Shown here piece by piece: positions 40,499-50,780 of a DNA stretch of 64,000 bases. The translations under genes and the position numbers were made by a program. Each line of letters starts with the position of its first letter. Positions within the stretch are counted from its first letter, which is position 1. The DNA lies in assembly GCF_001940455.1 (NCBI RefSeq), contig NZ_MKQR01000026.1:699084-763083 (forward strand), written 5' to 3'. Source of the stretch: Actinokineospora bangkokensis. Lineage in GTDB: Bacteria; Actinomycetota; Actinomycetes; Mycobacteriales; Pseudonocardiaceae. The notes under the pieces were generated by a model that was given only the letters and a program-made list of their open reading frames with translations, ran no database searches and was not told where the DNA came from.

Positions 40499-40519
40499 GT
40501 TGAGCGTGTTCCGCTCAAC
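40499..40519 (-). promoter_or_regulatory. HAIR element upstream of clpB
   Basis: GTTGAGC-N7-GCTCAAC fits the HspR inverted repeat CTTGAGT-N7-ACTCAAG with the correct 7-base spacer, placed 54 to 74 bases before the clpB start. Confidence 0.85.
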
Positions 40520-40619
40520 CCGGAGAACTTTCCGGCGGGTCCGGGCGGAGGTGACGCAGCGTCGGCGGTTGCGCTGCGAAATCACCGGGACGGGTGGTCA
40601 CCCACTTGGCTCAACAGGG

Positions 40620-40684
40620 TTGTCCACAACTGTGAGCGAAGTTGTCCACAAACCCCAGGTGGTCTTCCCCAGGCATGTGGACAA
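40620..40684. promoter_or_regulatory. Cluster of three consensus DnaA boxes
   Basis: TTGTCCACA at 40620-40628 and 40642-40650, and its reverse TGTGGACAA at 40676-40684, are each identical to the preferred Streptomyces DnaA box. They lie between clpB and the marR-type gene. No dnaA/dnaN or AT-rich unwinding region is present, so this is not oriC. It could be a DnaA-titration or DnaA-controlled promoter region. Confidence 0.7.
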
Positions 40685-40717
40685 CCGGTCGCCAGGGCCC
40701 CTGAGCAGGCAGGACGC

Positions 40718-41167
40718 TCAGAGGTCGGCGTTCAGCTTGCCGAGCAGCCGGGAGAACTCGCGGATGTCGTCGGTCGACCACTCACCCAGCTGGGCGCGCA
40801 GCCGCGCCCTGCGGTCGGAGCGGACCTCCGCGAGCCGCTGCGCGCCCACCGCGGTCAGCTGCACCAGCCGCGCGCGGCCGTCGGAGGGGTCGGGCACCCG
40901 CTCGATCAGCTCCAGCTCCTCCAGCCGGGCGATCTGCCTGCTCACGGTGGACTTGTCCAGGCCGGTGCGCTCGACGACCTCGGCCGCGCGCACCGGGCTG
41001 ATGTCGGACAGGTGCAGCAGCAGCGCGTAGGAGGCGCCGTCGAGGCCGGGGTGCACGCGGGCGGCCAGCGTCAGCGACAGGCTGCGGGCCCGGCCGAACA
41101 GCTTCGACAGCTCCCGCTCGAGGTCCTGCGCGGCGTCCTCGCGCCCACCCGGTCGTGCCTCGGCCAC
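40718..41167 (-). CDS. MarR family transcriptional regulator
   Basis: 149 residues. Winged helix: ASYALLLHLSDISPVRAAEVV, recognition helix GLDKSTVSRQIARLEELELIE and wing DPSDGRARLVQLTAVG; C-terminal dimer helices LRAQLGEWSTDDIREFSRLL. GTG was chosen because GAGGAGGGA lies directly upstream; the ATG ten codons further up lacks a clear ribosome site. Divergent from the flavohemoglobin gene by 137 bases, the likely target. Ligand unknown. Confidence 0.9.
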   Translation of the reverse strand: MAEARPGGREDAAQDLERELSKLFGRARSLSLTLAARVHPGLDGASYALLLHLSDISPVRAAEVVERTGLDKSTVSRQIARLEELELIERVPDPSDGRARLVQLTAVGAQRLAEVRSDRRARLRAQLGEWSTDDIREFSRLLGKLNADL

Positions 41168-41304
41168 CTCGGTCCCTCCTCGTCCTGTGCCGGGCATTCA
41201 ACCGGGGCGGCCGTGGGGCCCGTGTGGGCACCCGGCCCCGGGCGGGTCGAGTAGCCTGGTGGCGCCTCGGGACCCGCCCGAGAGGTGGAGCCACCGCCAG
41301 GACC

Positions 41305-42477
41305 ATGCCCCCCACCGCGAACCCCTTCCCCGGCCCGCACCCGCGACCGGAGCCGCCGGGTGCGCTCAGCGCCGTGGTCCGGCTGGTGCGGGAGAGCTTC
41401 GCGCTGGTCGAGCCGCGCACCGCCGAGGTGGCCAGGGACTTCCACGGCAACCTGTTCCACATCGCGCCGAGCGCGCGGGAGATGTTCCCGATCAACATGT
41501 CGGTGCAGCGCCCCCGGCTGCTGCTGGCCCTGGTGCGGCTGGTCCAGCTGGTGGACCGGCCCGACGACCTGCTGCCGCAGCTGCGCCAGCTGGGCCGCGA
41601 GCACCGCAAGTTCGGGGTGCTCAGCGAGCACTACGAGGCCGTCGGCACGGCGCTGATCCACGCCGTGCGCGAGCACAGCGGCCCGCGCTGGACCGACGAG
41701 GTCGAGCGCGCCTGGGCCGAGGCCTACACGATCATGGCCAGGGCGATGCTCGACGCCGCCGAGGCCGACGACGGCCCGCCGCTGTGGACCGCCGAGGTGG
41801 TCGACCACGAGCGCATCGGCTGGGACCTGGCCGTGGTGCGGGTCCTGCCCTCGGAGCCGCTGCCGCACCGGGCGGGCCAGTACGTCAGCGTCGAGGTGCC
41901 CCAGCGGCCCCGGCTGTGGCGCTCCCTGTCCCCGGCGAGCGCCCCCGGCGCGGACGGCGTGCTGGAGTTCCACGTCCGCGCCGTCGAGGGCGGCTGGGTC
42001 AGCCGGTCCATCGTCGCCCACGCCCAGCTCGGCGACCAGTGGCGCGTCGGCGCCCCGATGGGCCACCTCACCGTCGACCGCACCAGCGACCGCGACGTGC
42101 TCATGGTCGCGGGCGGCACCGGCATCGCCCCGATGCGCGCCATCGTCGAGGACCTCGCCCAGTGGGGCCAGAACCCCCGCGTCCACCTGTTCAACGGCGG
42201 CCGCGTCCGCGAGGACCTCTACGACCTGCCCCACCTGCGCAACATCGCCGCCACCAACCCCTGGCTCACCGTCATCCCGGTCGTCGAGCACGCCCCCGAC
42301 GAGGAGGGCGCCGAGCACGGCACCCTCGCCCAGGCCATCGCCCGCTACGGCTCCTGGGACGACTGCGACATCCTCGTCGCGGGCAGCCCCGCCATGATCA
42401 AGGCCACCGTCGCCACCCTCCGCCGCGGCGGCGCCCCCGAGCACCGCATCCACCACGACCCCGTCCCCTGGGACTGA
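41305..42477 (+). CDS. Flavohemoglobin-like protein (type II, Rv0385-like)
   Basis: 390 residues: globin domain (about 20-155), then FAD- and NAD-binding reductase modules. The proximal heme His is in LGREHRKFGVLSEHY. The position of the usual distal Tyr (B10, in HFYDRMF of E. coli Hmp) reads DFHGNLF, a His. The usual RxYS FAD motif reads RSLSP, and the NAD site is VAGGTGIAPMRAI. These changes resemble type II flavohemoglobins such as M. tuberculosis Rv0385, which is also beside clpB. NO detoxification is therefore not assured. ATG start; divergent from marR. Confidence 0.85.
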   Translation: MPPTANPFPGPHPRPEPPGALSAVVRLVRESFALVEPRTAEVARDFHGNLFHIAPSAREMFPINMSVQRPRLLLALVRLVQLVDRPDDLLPQLRQLGREHRKFGVLSEHYEAVGTALIHAVREHSGPRWTDEVERAWAEAYTIMARAMLDAAEADDGPPLWTAEVVDHERIGWDLAVVRVLPSEPLPHRAGQYVSVEVPQRPRLWRSLSPASAPGADGVLEFHVRAVEGGWVSRSIVAHAQLGDQWRVGAPMGHLTVDRTSDRDVLMVAGGTGIAPMRAIVEDLAQWGQNPRVHLFNGGRVREDLYDLPHLRNIAATNPWLTVIPVVEHAPDEEGAEHGTLAQAIARYGSWDDCDILVAGSPAMIKATVATLRRGGAPEHRIHHDPVPWD

Positions 42478-42509
42478 CCGCCCCCGAACGCCGCTGGGAG
42501 CGGAGAACG

Positions 42510-42547
42510 CAGCAGCGGGCCGGTCCTGGTGGACCGACCCGCTGCTG
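42510..42547. terminator. Bidirectional terminator hairpin
   Basis: A 17-position stem with one mismatch around TGGT, between the convergent flavohemoglobin and hspR stops. A 14-base direct repeat TTCTGCGCTCAGCG (42551, 42569) follows and overlaps the hspR stop. Confidence 0.8.
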
Positions 42548-42575
42548 GGGTTCTGCGCTCAGCGGTGTTCTGCGC

Positions 42576-43001
42576 TCAGCGCCTGCGCTGGGGCTTCCAG
42601 ACCACCAGGGCGGTTTCCTGGCGGAAGGGCACCAGCTCGTGCCGGTAGCTCTTGTGGATGGCGGCCGCGGCCTGCTCGGCGGCGGCGTGGACGTGGGCCA
42701 GCTCCTCGGTGAGGCGGCGGACCTCGTCGCGCAGGGCGTCGACCTGGTTCTCCAGCTCGATGATGCGCTTGATGCCCGCGAGGTTGACGCCCTGCTCCTG
42801 GGAGAGGCGCTGGACCTCCTTGAGCAGGGCGATGTCGCGGACCGAGTAGCGCCTGCCGCCGCCGGAGGTGCGGCCGGGGGAGACCAGGCCCAGGCGGTCG
42901 TAGCTGCGCAGGGTCTGGGCGTGCAGGCCGGAGAGCTGGGCGGCCACCGAGATCACGAAGACCGGGGTGTCCTCGTCCGCGCCGGGCGGGAACGGGTTCA
43001 C
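42576..43001 (-). CDS. hspR: Heat-shock repressor HspR (MerR family)
   Basis: 141 residues. MerR-type helix-turn-helix VISVAAQLSGLHAQTLRSYD and RLGLVSPGRTSGGGRRYS, then a coiled coil (IIELENQVDALRDEVRRLTE). HspR represses the dnaK operon and clpB with DnaK as co-repressor by binding HAIR boxes, all present here. GTG start overlapping the dnaJ TGA (GTGA). Basic C-terminus KPQRRR. Last gene of the operon, giving the usual feedback loop. Confidence 0.95.
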   Translation of the reverse strand: MNPFPPGADEDTPVFVISVAAQLSGLHAQTLRSYDRLGLVSPGRTSGGGRRYSVRDIALLKEVQRLSQEQGVNLAGIKRIIELENQVDALRDEVRRLTEELAHVHAAAEQAAAAIHKSYRHELVPFRQETALVVWKPQRRR

Positions 43002-44161
43002 GACTGCCTCGCCTTCTCGACCAGCGCGGTCAGCTCGGGCCGCGGGTCGTGCTGCTTGGTCGCCTCCGCGTAGGCCTGCAGGGCCGCCAGCGCCGCCTCG
43101 TCGAGCGCGGGCGGGACGGTGACCTGCAGGGTGACCATGAGGTCGCCGGTCTCCCCGGACCGCTTGGCCACGCCCTTGCCCTTGACCCGCAGGACGCGGC
43201 CGGACGGGGTGCCCGGGGCGACCCTGGCCGTCACCACCCCCTCCAGGGTGGGCACGGTCAGCGTGGTGCCCAGGGCCAGCTCGGTGAAGCTGACCGGCAC
43301 CTTCAGGGTGAGGTTCACCCCGTCCCGGCCGAACACCGGGTGCGGGGTGACGTGCACCTTGACGTACAGGTCGCCCGCCGGGCCGCCGTTGCCGCCCGGC
43401 TCGCCCTGCCCGGACAGCCGGATGCGCTGCTCGTCCTCCACCCCCGGGGGGATGCGGACGGTCAGCGTGCGGGTGCGGGTGCTGACCCCCTCGCCCGCGC
43501 ACTCCGGGCACGGGTCGTCGATCTGCTTGCCGGTGCCGCGGCAGTCGCGGCACGGCTCGCTGAAGGCGAACGCGCCCTGGCTGCGGCTGACCAGGCCCGC
43601 GCCCTGGCAGGTGGGGCAGGTGCGCGGCTGGGTCCCGGGGCGGGCCCCGGAGCCGTGGCAGGTCTCGCAGGTCGACGGGCTCGACAGCCGCAGCGGCACC
43701 GTCGCGCCCTTGACCGCCTCGACGAAGTCGATGCGGACCTCGGTCTCGACGTCGGCGCCGCGGCGGGCGCGCTGGGGGGCGCCCCCGCCCCGGCCGCGGC
43801 CGAACAGGTTGCCGAGCATGTCGCCGAACCCGCCGCCGCCCGCGGCCCCGCCGAAGATGTCGCTGAACGACCCGGCCCCGCCGCCGGGGGCGCCGCCGCC
43901 GAACCCGCCGCGGAAGGCGCCCCCGCCGAACATCGACCTGGCCTCGTCGTACTGCTTGCGCTTCTCGGCGTCACCGACGACCCCGTAGGCCTCCGAGACG
44001 GCCTTGAACCGGCTCTCGGCCTCGGCGTTGCCGGGGTTGGCGTCGGGGTGCAGCTCGCGGGCGAGCTTGCGGTACGCCTTCTTGACCTCCGCGTCCGAGG
44101 CGTCGGAGGAGACGCCCAGCTCGCGGTAGAAGTCCTTGTCGATCCAGTCCCTGGCGCTCAC
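42998..44161 (-). CDS. dnaJ: Co-chaperone DnaJ (dnaJ1 type)
   Basis: 387 residues, full domain set. J domain with ELHPDANPGN (HPD, residues about 40-50), Gly/Phe-rich linker (about 80-130), zinc-finger domain with four CxxCxGxG-like repeats (CETCHGSG, CPTCQGAG, CRDCRGTG, CPECAGEG), then the substrate-binding C-terminal domain with DLYVKVHVTPHPVFGRDG. GTG start with GAGGAGGGA upstream, 19 bases after grpE. The stop overlaps hspR. Confidence 0.96.
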   Translation of the reverse strand: MSARDWIDKDFYRELGVSSDASDAEVKKAYRKLARELHPDANPGNAEAESRFKAVSEAYGVVGDAEKRKQYDEARSMFGGGAFRGGFGGGAPGGGAGSFSDIFGGAAGGGGFGDMLGNLFGRGRGGGAPQRARRGADVETEVRIDFVEAVKGATVPLRLSSPSTCETCHGSGARPGTQPRTCPTCQGAGLVSRSQGAFAFSEPCRDCRGTGKQIDDPCPECAGEGVSTRTRTLTVRIPPGVEDEQRIRLSGQGEPGGNGGPAGDLYVKVHVTPHPVFGRDGVNLTLKVPVSFTELALGTTLTVPTLEGVVTARVAPGTPSGRVLRVKGKGVAKRSGETGDLMVTLQVTVPPALDEAALAALQAYAEATKQHDPRPELTALVEKARQS

Positions 44162-44180
44162 CGGACGTCCCTCCTCCCCC

Positions 44181-44821
44181 TCAGCCCGCGGCGGGCTCGT
44201 GGTCGGTGACCGCGACCAGCGCGGCCCGCACGACCTTGTCCCCGAGCCGGTAGCCGCGGCGCAGCACACCGGTGACGGTGGGCCCGTCCACCTCGCTGGA
44301 GGTGGAGTGCTGCACCGCCTCGTGCACGGCCGGGTCGAAGGGCTCGCCCTCGTGGCCGAAGGCCTCCAACCCGGTCTTGGTGAGCACGGCGGTGAACTTG
44401 TCGGCCACCGCCTTGAACGCGCCGGTGAGGTCGCCGTGCGCCCCGGCCCGCTCCAGGTCGTCGAGCACCCCGAGGAACTCGGTGACGACCTGGGCCTTGG
44501 CCGAGGCGGCGACGGACTCGCGGTCGCGCTCGACGCGCTTGCGGTAGTTGGCGTACTCCGCCTGCAGCCGCTGCAGGTCGGCGGTGCGCTCGTCGAGCTG
44601 CGCCTTGACCTCGGCGGCCGGGTCGGCCGCCTGCTCGGCGGGCTGCTCGATGATGACCTCGTCCGCCTCGACGACCTCGGCCTCGACCGCGGCCGCGGCG
44701 GCCGGGGTGTCCCCGTCCGCCGCGCCCGCGGCGCGGACCGCACCGGTGTCCGGGTCGATCCGGCGCTTGTCGCGCACCACGACCGGCTCCTGGGCGGAGT
44801 TCTCGTCGCGCTGCTGCTCGG

Positions 44822-44825
<4 letters not shown>
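44181..44825 (-). CDS. grpE: Nucleotide exchange factor GrpE
   Basis: 214 residues. An acidic, disordered N-terminus (about 70 residues), a long coiled coil ([20 protein letters not shown]), and the C-terminal beta domain with [20 protein letters not shown], the GrpE signature region. It releases ADP from DnaK. GTG start overlaps the dnaK TGA as GTGA. Short Ala-rich C-terminal tail. Confidence 0.95.
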
Positions 44826-46666
<1,841 letters not shown>

Positions 46667-46702
46667 TTCTTCCTCCTGCTTGACCGCTGTTGACCGTTCG
46701 GG

Positions 46703-46751
46703 GTTGAGCCTACTCCACTCAAGTCCGGGACTTGAGCCCCGGCCGCTCAAC
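46703..46751 (-). promoter_or_regulatory. Two HAIR elements upstream of dnaK
   Basis: GTTGAGC-N7-ACTCAAG (46703-46723) and CTTGAGC-N7-GCTCAAC (46731-46751), both with the exact HspR spacing, separated by 7 bases and 37 to 85 bases before the dnaK start. Confidence 0.92.
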
Positions 46752-46815
46752 CTTTCTGACAGCCCCAACGAGCAGGCGCGCCGCGTTGTTCCCGACCCGG
46801 GACGACCGCGCCGGA

Positions 46816-47031
46816 TCAGGCTGCGGCGACCGTCACACCACCGCCGGGGGCCAGCTCGACGTGCTGGTCGACCGGCAGCGGGCCGCGCTCGCCCGCGTCG
46901 AGCAGGTGGACCCCTCGCACCACCTGCCCGCCCGCACCCCCGGCGGCGGCACCCCCGTGGAAGGCCCCGCACCCGGTGAGCACGGCCGCCCCGACGGCCC
47001 CCGCCACGACCCCGATCGCCAGCCGCTTCAT
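46816..47031 (-). CDS. Small putative lipoprotein
   Basis: 71 residues from an ATG. Signal with lipobox: [21 protein letters not shown], Cys at residue 21, so a lipid-anchored protein of about 51 mature residues. The mature part is Gly/Ala then hydrophilic ([20 protein letters not shown]). No homologue recognised. It lies upstream of the dnaK promoter region on the same strand and behind the TetR gene. Confidence 0.6.
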   Translation of the reverse strand: MKRLAIGVVAGAVGAAVLTGCGAFHGGAAAGGAGGQVVRGVHLLDAGERGPLPVDQHVELAPGGGVTVAAA

Positions 47032-47150
47032 CCCGCCATCCCCCTCGATCCGTGTGCGGGGGACGTTATTGACCACCGGCCGCGCGCGGCACCGGGGAAG
47101 CCCCCGAGTCGACCCTGGGGTTGCCCCCACCCCACCCGGGGTCGGCGGGG

Positions 47151-47723
47151 TCAGCGCAGCGGCGCGAGCAGGTGCTCCACGACGGGCAGCAGCTCGGCGG
47201 CGGTCGGCGGGTCGTCGTCGATGAGCCCCTGGACCAGGATGCCGTCGAGCCCGGCCAGGAAGGCCCGGTAGCCCACCTCGTCGGGCTGCCTGCCCAGGCT
47301 GGCGAGCACGTCGAGCCACTGGCGGGCGGCCGGGCGCAGCGCGGGCCTGCGGGCGGCGAGCAGGTAGAGCTCGTAGGTCGCCATCGTCGGCCCGCGGCGC
47401 GGGCCCAGCGCCTCGGCGAGCACCTCGGCCACCGCGCCCGCCTGGCTGCGCCCCTTGATCCGGCTGGACTCGATGCGGTCGCGCACGCGCGCGGCCATGT
47501 CCTCGGCGGCCCGGGTGAGCGCGGCGACGACGAGGTCGTCGAGCGCGGCGTAGTGGTAGGTGATCGACGCCGTCGGCACCCCCGCCTCAGCGGCCACCGC
47601 GCGGTGGGTGACGGCGCTCACACCACCCTGCTCGACGACGCGCAGCACCGCCTCGACGATGCCCGCCCGCCTGCGGTCGCCGCGGGCGCGCCTGCCGTCG
47701 ACCTTGCGGAACCCCGAAGTCAC
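47151..47723 (-). CDS. TetR family transcriptional regulator
   Basis: 190 residues. N-terminal helix-turn-helix: IVEAVLRVVEQGGVSAVTHR then AVAAEAGVPTASITYHYAAL, a well-formed TetR recognition helix. C-terminal ligand domain all-helical. Start set at GTG (TSGFRKVDGRRARG); a second GTG lies one codon upstream and the longer frame is implausible. Divergent from etfD; a 9-bp inverted repeat lies between them. It may control etfD, itself, or the fatty-acid regulon, but which is not shown. Confidence 0.88.
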   Translation of the reverse strand: MTSGFRKVDGRRARGDRRRAGIVEAVLRVVEQGGVSAVTHRAVAAEAGVPTASITYHYAALDDLVVAALTRAAEDMAARVRDRIESSRIKGRSQAGAVAEVLAEALGPRRGPTMATYELYLLAARRPALRPAARQWLDVLASLGRQPDEVGYRAFLAGLDGILVQGLIDDDPPTAAELLPVVEHLLAPLR

Positions 47724-47847
47724 CACCGGGGCACACCCGGCGGCACCGGGTTCGCGCACGGGCGTGACAAGTTCGCCGGGTGCGCGGATGTCGTGTCGCA
47801 ACCGGTGCGCGCGGGCAGCACAATGAACGCCGACATGCGCTTGAAAG

Positions 47848-47869
47848 TACCTGGACAGGCGTCCAGGTA
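47848..47869. promoter_or_regulatory. Inverted repeat, likely TetR operator
   Basis: TACCTGGAC-AGGC-GTCCAGGTA, perfect 9-base arms, between the divergent tetR and etfD genes. Typical length and symmetry for an autoregulatory TetR site. Confidence 0.75.
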
Positions 47870-47917
47870 GTTCGGAGTTCTGCACCACACTTGCCCGACT
47901 TAGGCTTCGCTAACCGA

Positions 47918-47932
47918 GTTACCGGCGAGTAG
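47918..47932 (+). promoter_or_regulatory. TTAC-N6-GTAG site before etfD
   Basis: GTTACCGGCGAGTAG lies 42 bases before the etfD start and is identical over 15 bases to a sequence before fadE5. Half-sites match the other TTAC/GTAA sites in this window. Confidence 0.6.
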
Positions 47933-47973
47933 GGTCCCCCTCCGAAACCGAACTGACGGAAGGTCACCACGCC

Positions 47974-50235
47974 ATGGGTGCCGTGCAACTGATCCTCGGT
48001 CTGGTCGCGGTCGCGGTCAGCATCGTGGCCTGGAGCATGTTCGTCCGCACGATCCTCGGGTTCGTGAAGACGATCAAGCTCGGCCAGCCCGACCCCACGC
48101 GCAACGGCCCGTTCGTGCCGCGGATGAAGACCATGGTCGCGGAGTTCGCCGCGCACACGCGGATGGTGAAGTTCCGGCACGTGGGCTGGGCGCACTGGCT
48201 GGTGATGTGGGGCTTCCTGATCGGCTCCGCGGCGCTGTTCGAGGCCTACGGCGAGGTGTTCGTCCCGACCTGGGGCTGGCCGGTGCTCGACCACTGGAGC
48301 GTCTGGCACCTGCTGATGGAGGTGCTGGGCGTCGGCACCATCGTCGGCGGCCTGTGGCTGGCGGTCATCCGCCAGCGCAACCACCCGCGGCGCGCCGACC
48401 GGCTCTCCCGGTTCCAGGGCTCGAACATGTGGCAGGCCTACTTCGTCGAGACCGTGGTGGTCTTCGAGGGCATCGGCATCCTGGGCGTGCGCGCGGCGAA
48501 GTCGGCCATGGGCGCGCACGAGGTGCCCACCTGGGCGGCGTTCGTGTCGAACCCGGTCGGCGAGCTGCTGCCCGCCAGCCCGAACCTGGTCTCCGCGCTG
48601 GCGTTCATCAAGCTGATGGGCGCGATGGTGTGGGTGTACGTGGTCGCCAAGTACATGACGATGGGCGTGGCCTGGCACCGGTTCAGCGCGTTCTTCAACA
48701 TCTACTTCAAGCGCGAGGCCGACGGCGGGGTGGCGCTGGGCGCCATGAAGCCGATGATGTCCGGCGGCAAGCCCCTCGACTTCGAGGAGGCCGACCCGGA
48801 GAAGGACGTGTTCGGCGCGGGCAAGGTCGAGGACTTCAGCTGGAAGGGCTGGCTGGACTTCACCACCTGCACCGAGTGCGGCCGCTGCCAGTCGCAGTGC
48901 CCGGCGTGGAACACCGGCAAGCCGCTGTCGCCGAAGCTGGTCATCACCCAGCTGCGCGACCACGCCTACGCCAAGGCGCCCTACCTGCTCGCGGGCGGCA
49001 AGCGCGACATGATGGGCGAGGAGATCGGCCTCACCGGCGACAACCCGCACGCGGGCATCGACGTGCTGGCCCTGGCCGAGTCCGAGCGCCCGCTGATCGG
49101 CGGCCCGGAGGAGAACGGCGTCATCGACCCCGAGGTGCTGTGGTCGTGCACCACCTGCGGCGCGTGCGTCGAGCAGTGCCCGGTGGACATCGAGCACGTC
49201 GACCACATCGTCGACATGCGCCGCTACCAGGTGCTCATCGAGTCGAACTTCCCGTCCGAGCTGGGCGGCATGTTCAAGAACCTGGAGAACAAGGGCAACC
49301 CCTGGGGCCAGAACGCCAAGGACCGGCTGGCCTGGACCGAGGAGCTGGACTTCGAGGTCCCGGTGTTCGACGGCGAGCTCGCCGCGGAGACCGAGTACCT
49401 GTTCTGGGTCGGCTGCGCTGGCGCGTTCGAGGACCGCGCCAAGAAGACCACCCGCGCGGTGGCCGAGCTGCTGCACACCGCGGGCGTGAACTACGTGGTG
49501 CTCGGCTCGGAGGAGACCTGCACCGGTGACCCGGCCCGCCGCGCGGGCAACGAGTTCCTGTTCCAGATGCTCGCCCAGCAGAACGTCGAGGTCATCAACT
49601 CGGTCTTCGAGGGCCGCGAGGCGAGCAAGCGCAAGGTCGTCGTCACCTGCGCCCACTGCTTCAACACCATCGCCAACGAGTACCCCGCCCTGGGCGGCAA
49701 GTACGAGGTGGTCCACCACACCCAGCTGCTCAACAAGCTGGTCCGCGAGCGCCGCCTCGTCCCGGTCGCCCCGGTCGCCGAGGACGTCACCTACCACGAC
49801 CCCTGCTACCTGGGCCGCCACAACAAGGTCTACGAGGCCCCCCGCGAGCTGGTCAGCGCCTCCGGCGCCAAGCTCCGCGAGATGCCCCGCCACGCCGACC
49901 GCTCCATGTGCTGCGGCGCCGGTGGCGCCAGGATGTGGATGGAAGAGCGCATCGGCAAGCGCATCAACGTCGACCGCGTCGACGAGGCCCTGGGCACCGC
50001 CCCCACCAAGATCGCCACCGGCTGCCCCTTCTGCCGCGTCATGCTCACCGACGGCGTCACCGCCCGCCAGTCCGACGGCCTCGCCGCCGAGTCCGTCGAG
50101 GTCGTCGACGTCGCCCAGCTCATCCTCGCCGCGGTCAAGCGCGGCCAGCCCGAGCCCGCCGACACCCCCACCGACCAGACCAGCACCGGCACCCCCCTCC
50201 CGGACGAGGACAAGTCCCCGACCGCGGGCAACTAG
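47974..50235 (+). CDS. etfD: Membrane Fe-S oxidoreductase, EtfD-like (Rv0338c type)
   Basis: 753 residues. N-terminal about five membrane helices (to about 240), two 4Fe-4S clusters (TECGRCQSQCPAW near 310 and TTCGACVEQCPVDIEHVD near 400), then CCG-type domains (AHCFNTIANEY, DPCYLGRHNKVYEAP, CCGAGGARMWMEE) as in heterodisulfide-reductase subunits. In M. tuberculosis the Rv0338c product reoxidises ETF during fatty acid oxidation. ATG start with GGAAGG upstream; acidic Thr/Pro-rich C-terminus. The shared motif with fadE5 supports the same role here. Confidence 0.9.
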   Translation: MGAVQLILGLVAVAVSIVAWSMFVRTILGFVKTIKLGQPDPTRNGPFVPRMKTMVAEFAAHTRMVKFRHVGWAHWLVMWGFLIGSAALFEAYGEVFVPTWGWPVLDHWSVWHLLMEVLGVGTIVGGLWLAVIRQRNHPRRADRLSRFQGSNMWQAYFVETVVVFEGIGILGVRAAKSAMGAHEVPTWAAFVSNPVGELLPASPNLVSALAFIKLMGAMVWVYVVAKYMTMGVAWHRFSAFFNIYFKREADGGVALGAMKPMMSGGKPLDFEEADPEKDVFGAGKVEDFSWKGWLDFTTCTECGRCQSQCPAWNTGKPLSPKLVITQLRDHAYAKAPYLLAGGKRDMMGEEIGLTGDNPHAGIDVLALAESERPLIGGPEENGVIDPEVLWSCTTCGACVEQCPVDIEHVDHIVDMRRYQVLIESNFPSELGGMFKNLENKGNPWGQNAKDRLAWTEELDFEVPVFDGELAAETEYLFWVGCAGAFEDRAKKTTRAVAELLHTAGVNYVVLGSEETCTGDPARRAGNEFLFQMLAQQNVEVINSVFEGREASKRKVVVTCAHCFNTIANEYPALGGKYEVVHHTQLLNKLVRERRLVPVAPVAEDVTYHDPCYLGRHNKVYEAPRELVSASGAKLREMPRHADRSMCCGAGGARMWMEERIGKRINVDRVDEALGTAPTKIATGCPFCRVMLTDGVTARQSDGLAAESVEVVDVAQLILAAVKRGQPEPADTPTDQTSTGTPLPDEDKSPTAGN

Positions 50236-50245
50236 CACCACACCC

Positions 50246-50284
50246 AGAAGGGGTGGACCTCGCCAGCCGAGGTCCACCCCTTCT
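50246..50284 (+). terminator. Strong terminator of etfD
   Basis: Seventeen perfect pairs around CCAGC, 10 bases after the stop, followed by CTTCTGCTGTCC. Confidence 0.88.
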
Positions 50285-50447
50285 GCTGTCCCCACCCCCC
50301 ACCCCCACCCCGCCCTCGCTTGCCCTCCACCCCCCACGAGCTGCCCTTCACCCCACGAAAGCCGAAGGCGAGCCCCCGCAGTCAGCAGAAGCCGTCGTCA
50401 GCCACTGCCCCCCACCCTCAACCCATGCGGCCCAGTCACACCAACCT
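50285..50447 (+). other. C-rich intergenic stretch before the cloverleaf repeat
   Basis: No gene. The plus strand is dominated by C and CCC runs with few G, as around copy 1. GCCGAAGGCGAGCCCC here recurs as GCCGAAGGCAAGCCCC at the right edge of the window (about 63970). Confidence 0.5.
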
Positions 50448-50780
50448 CCCGGCACCCCCATGCCCCGTGGCGAAGCCCATCCCTAAAGCCGTCGTTTGGC
50501 CAGCCCCACGCCCACCCCGCAACCCATGGTGCCCAGCTCTCGCAAACCCCCGGCACCCCCTGACAAAGCTCAGCTGAGCAAAAGGTCATGGGCTTTGCTC
50601 AGACCCCGGCCTGACCCAGTCCCGGCCGCTCGTAACTCGGGATGTGGCGTGTCAAGGGTGGGCGAAGCCCATCGCGAAGCGACGCCCGCAGGGCGCCCTT
50701 GACGCGCCACCTCCCGAGTTACACACTCGCGGCCCCCGAGGACAGGCCCCCACTAAGCCCAGCACCCCGTCCACACCGAG
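50448..50780 (+). repeat. Dispersed cloverleaf repeat, copy 2
   Basis: Second copy, same orientation as copy 1. Left end 50448-50483 identical over 36 bases; the core 50568-50780 about 96% identical. The 89-nt cloverleaf (50633-50721) has outer arms 50633-50658 and 50696-50721, with 24 canonical pairs, one G-T and one mismatch. Three abutting hairpins lie at 50659-50671 (loop GAA), 50672-50682 (GAA) and 50683-50695 (GCA). Differences from copy 1 lie mostly in loops or restore stem pairing. Confidence 0.85.

Noticed and set aside
40620..40684. DnaA box cluster as the chromosomal origin
   Set aside because: Only three boxes, no dnaA/dnaN neighbours, no AT-rich unwinding region.
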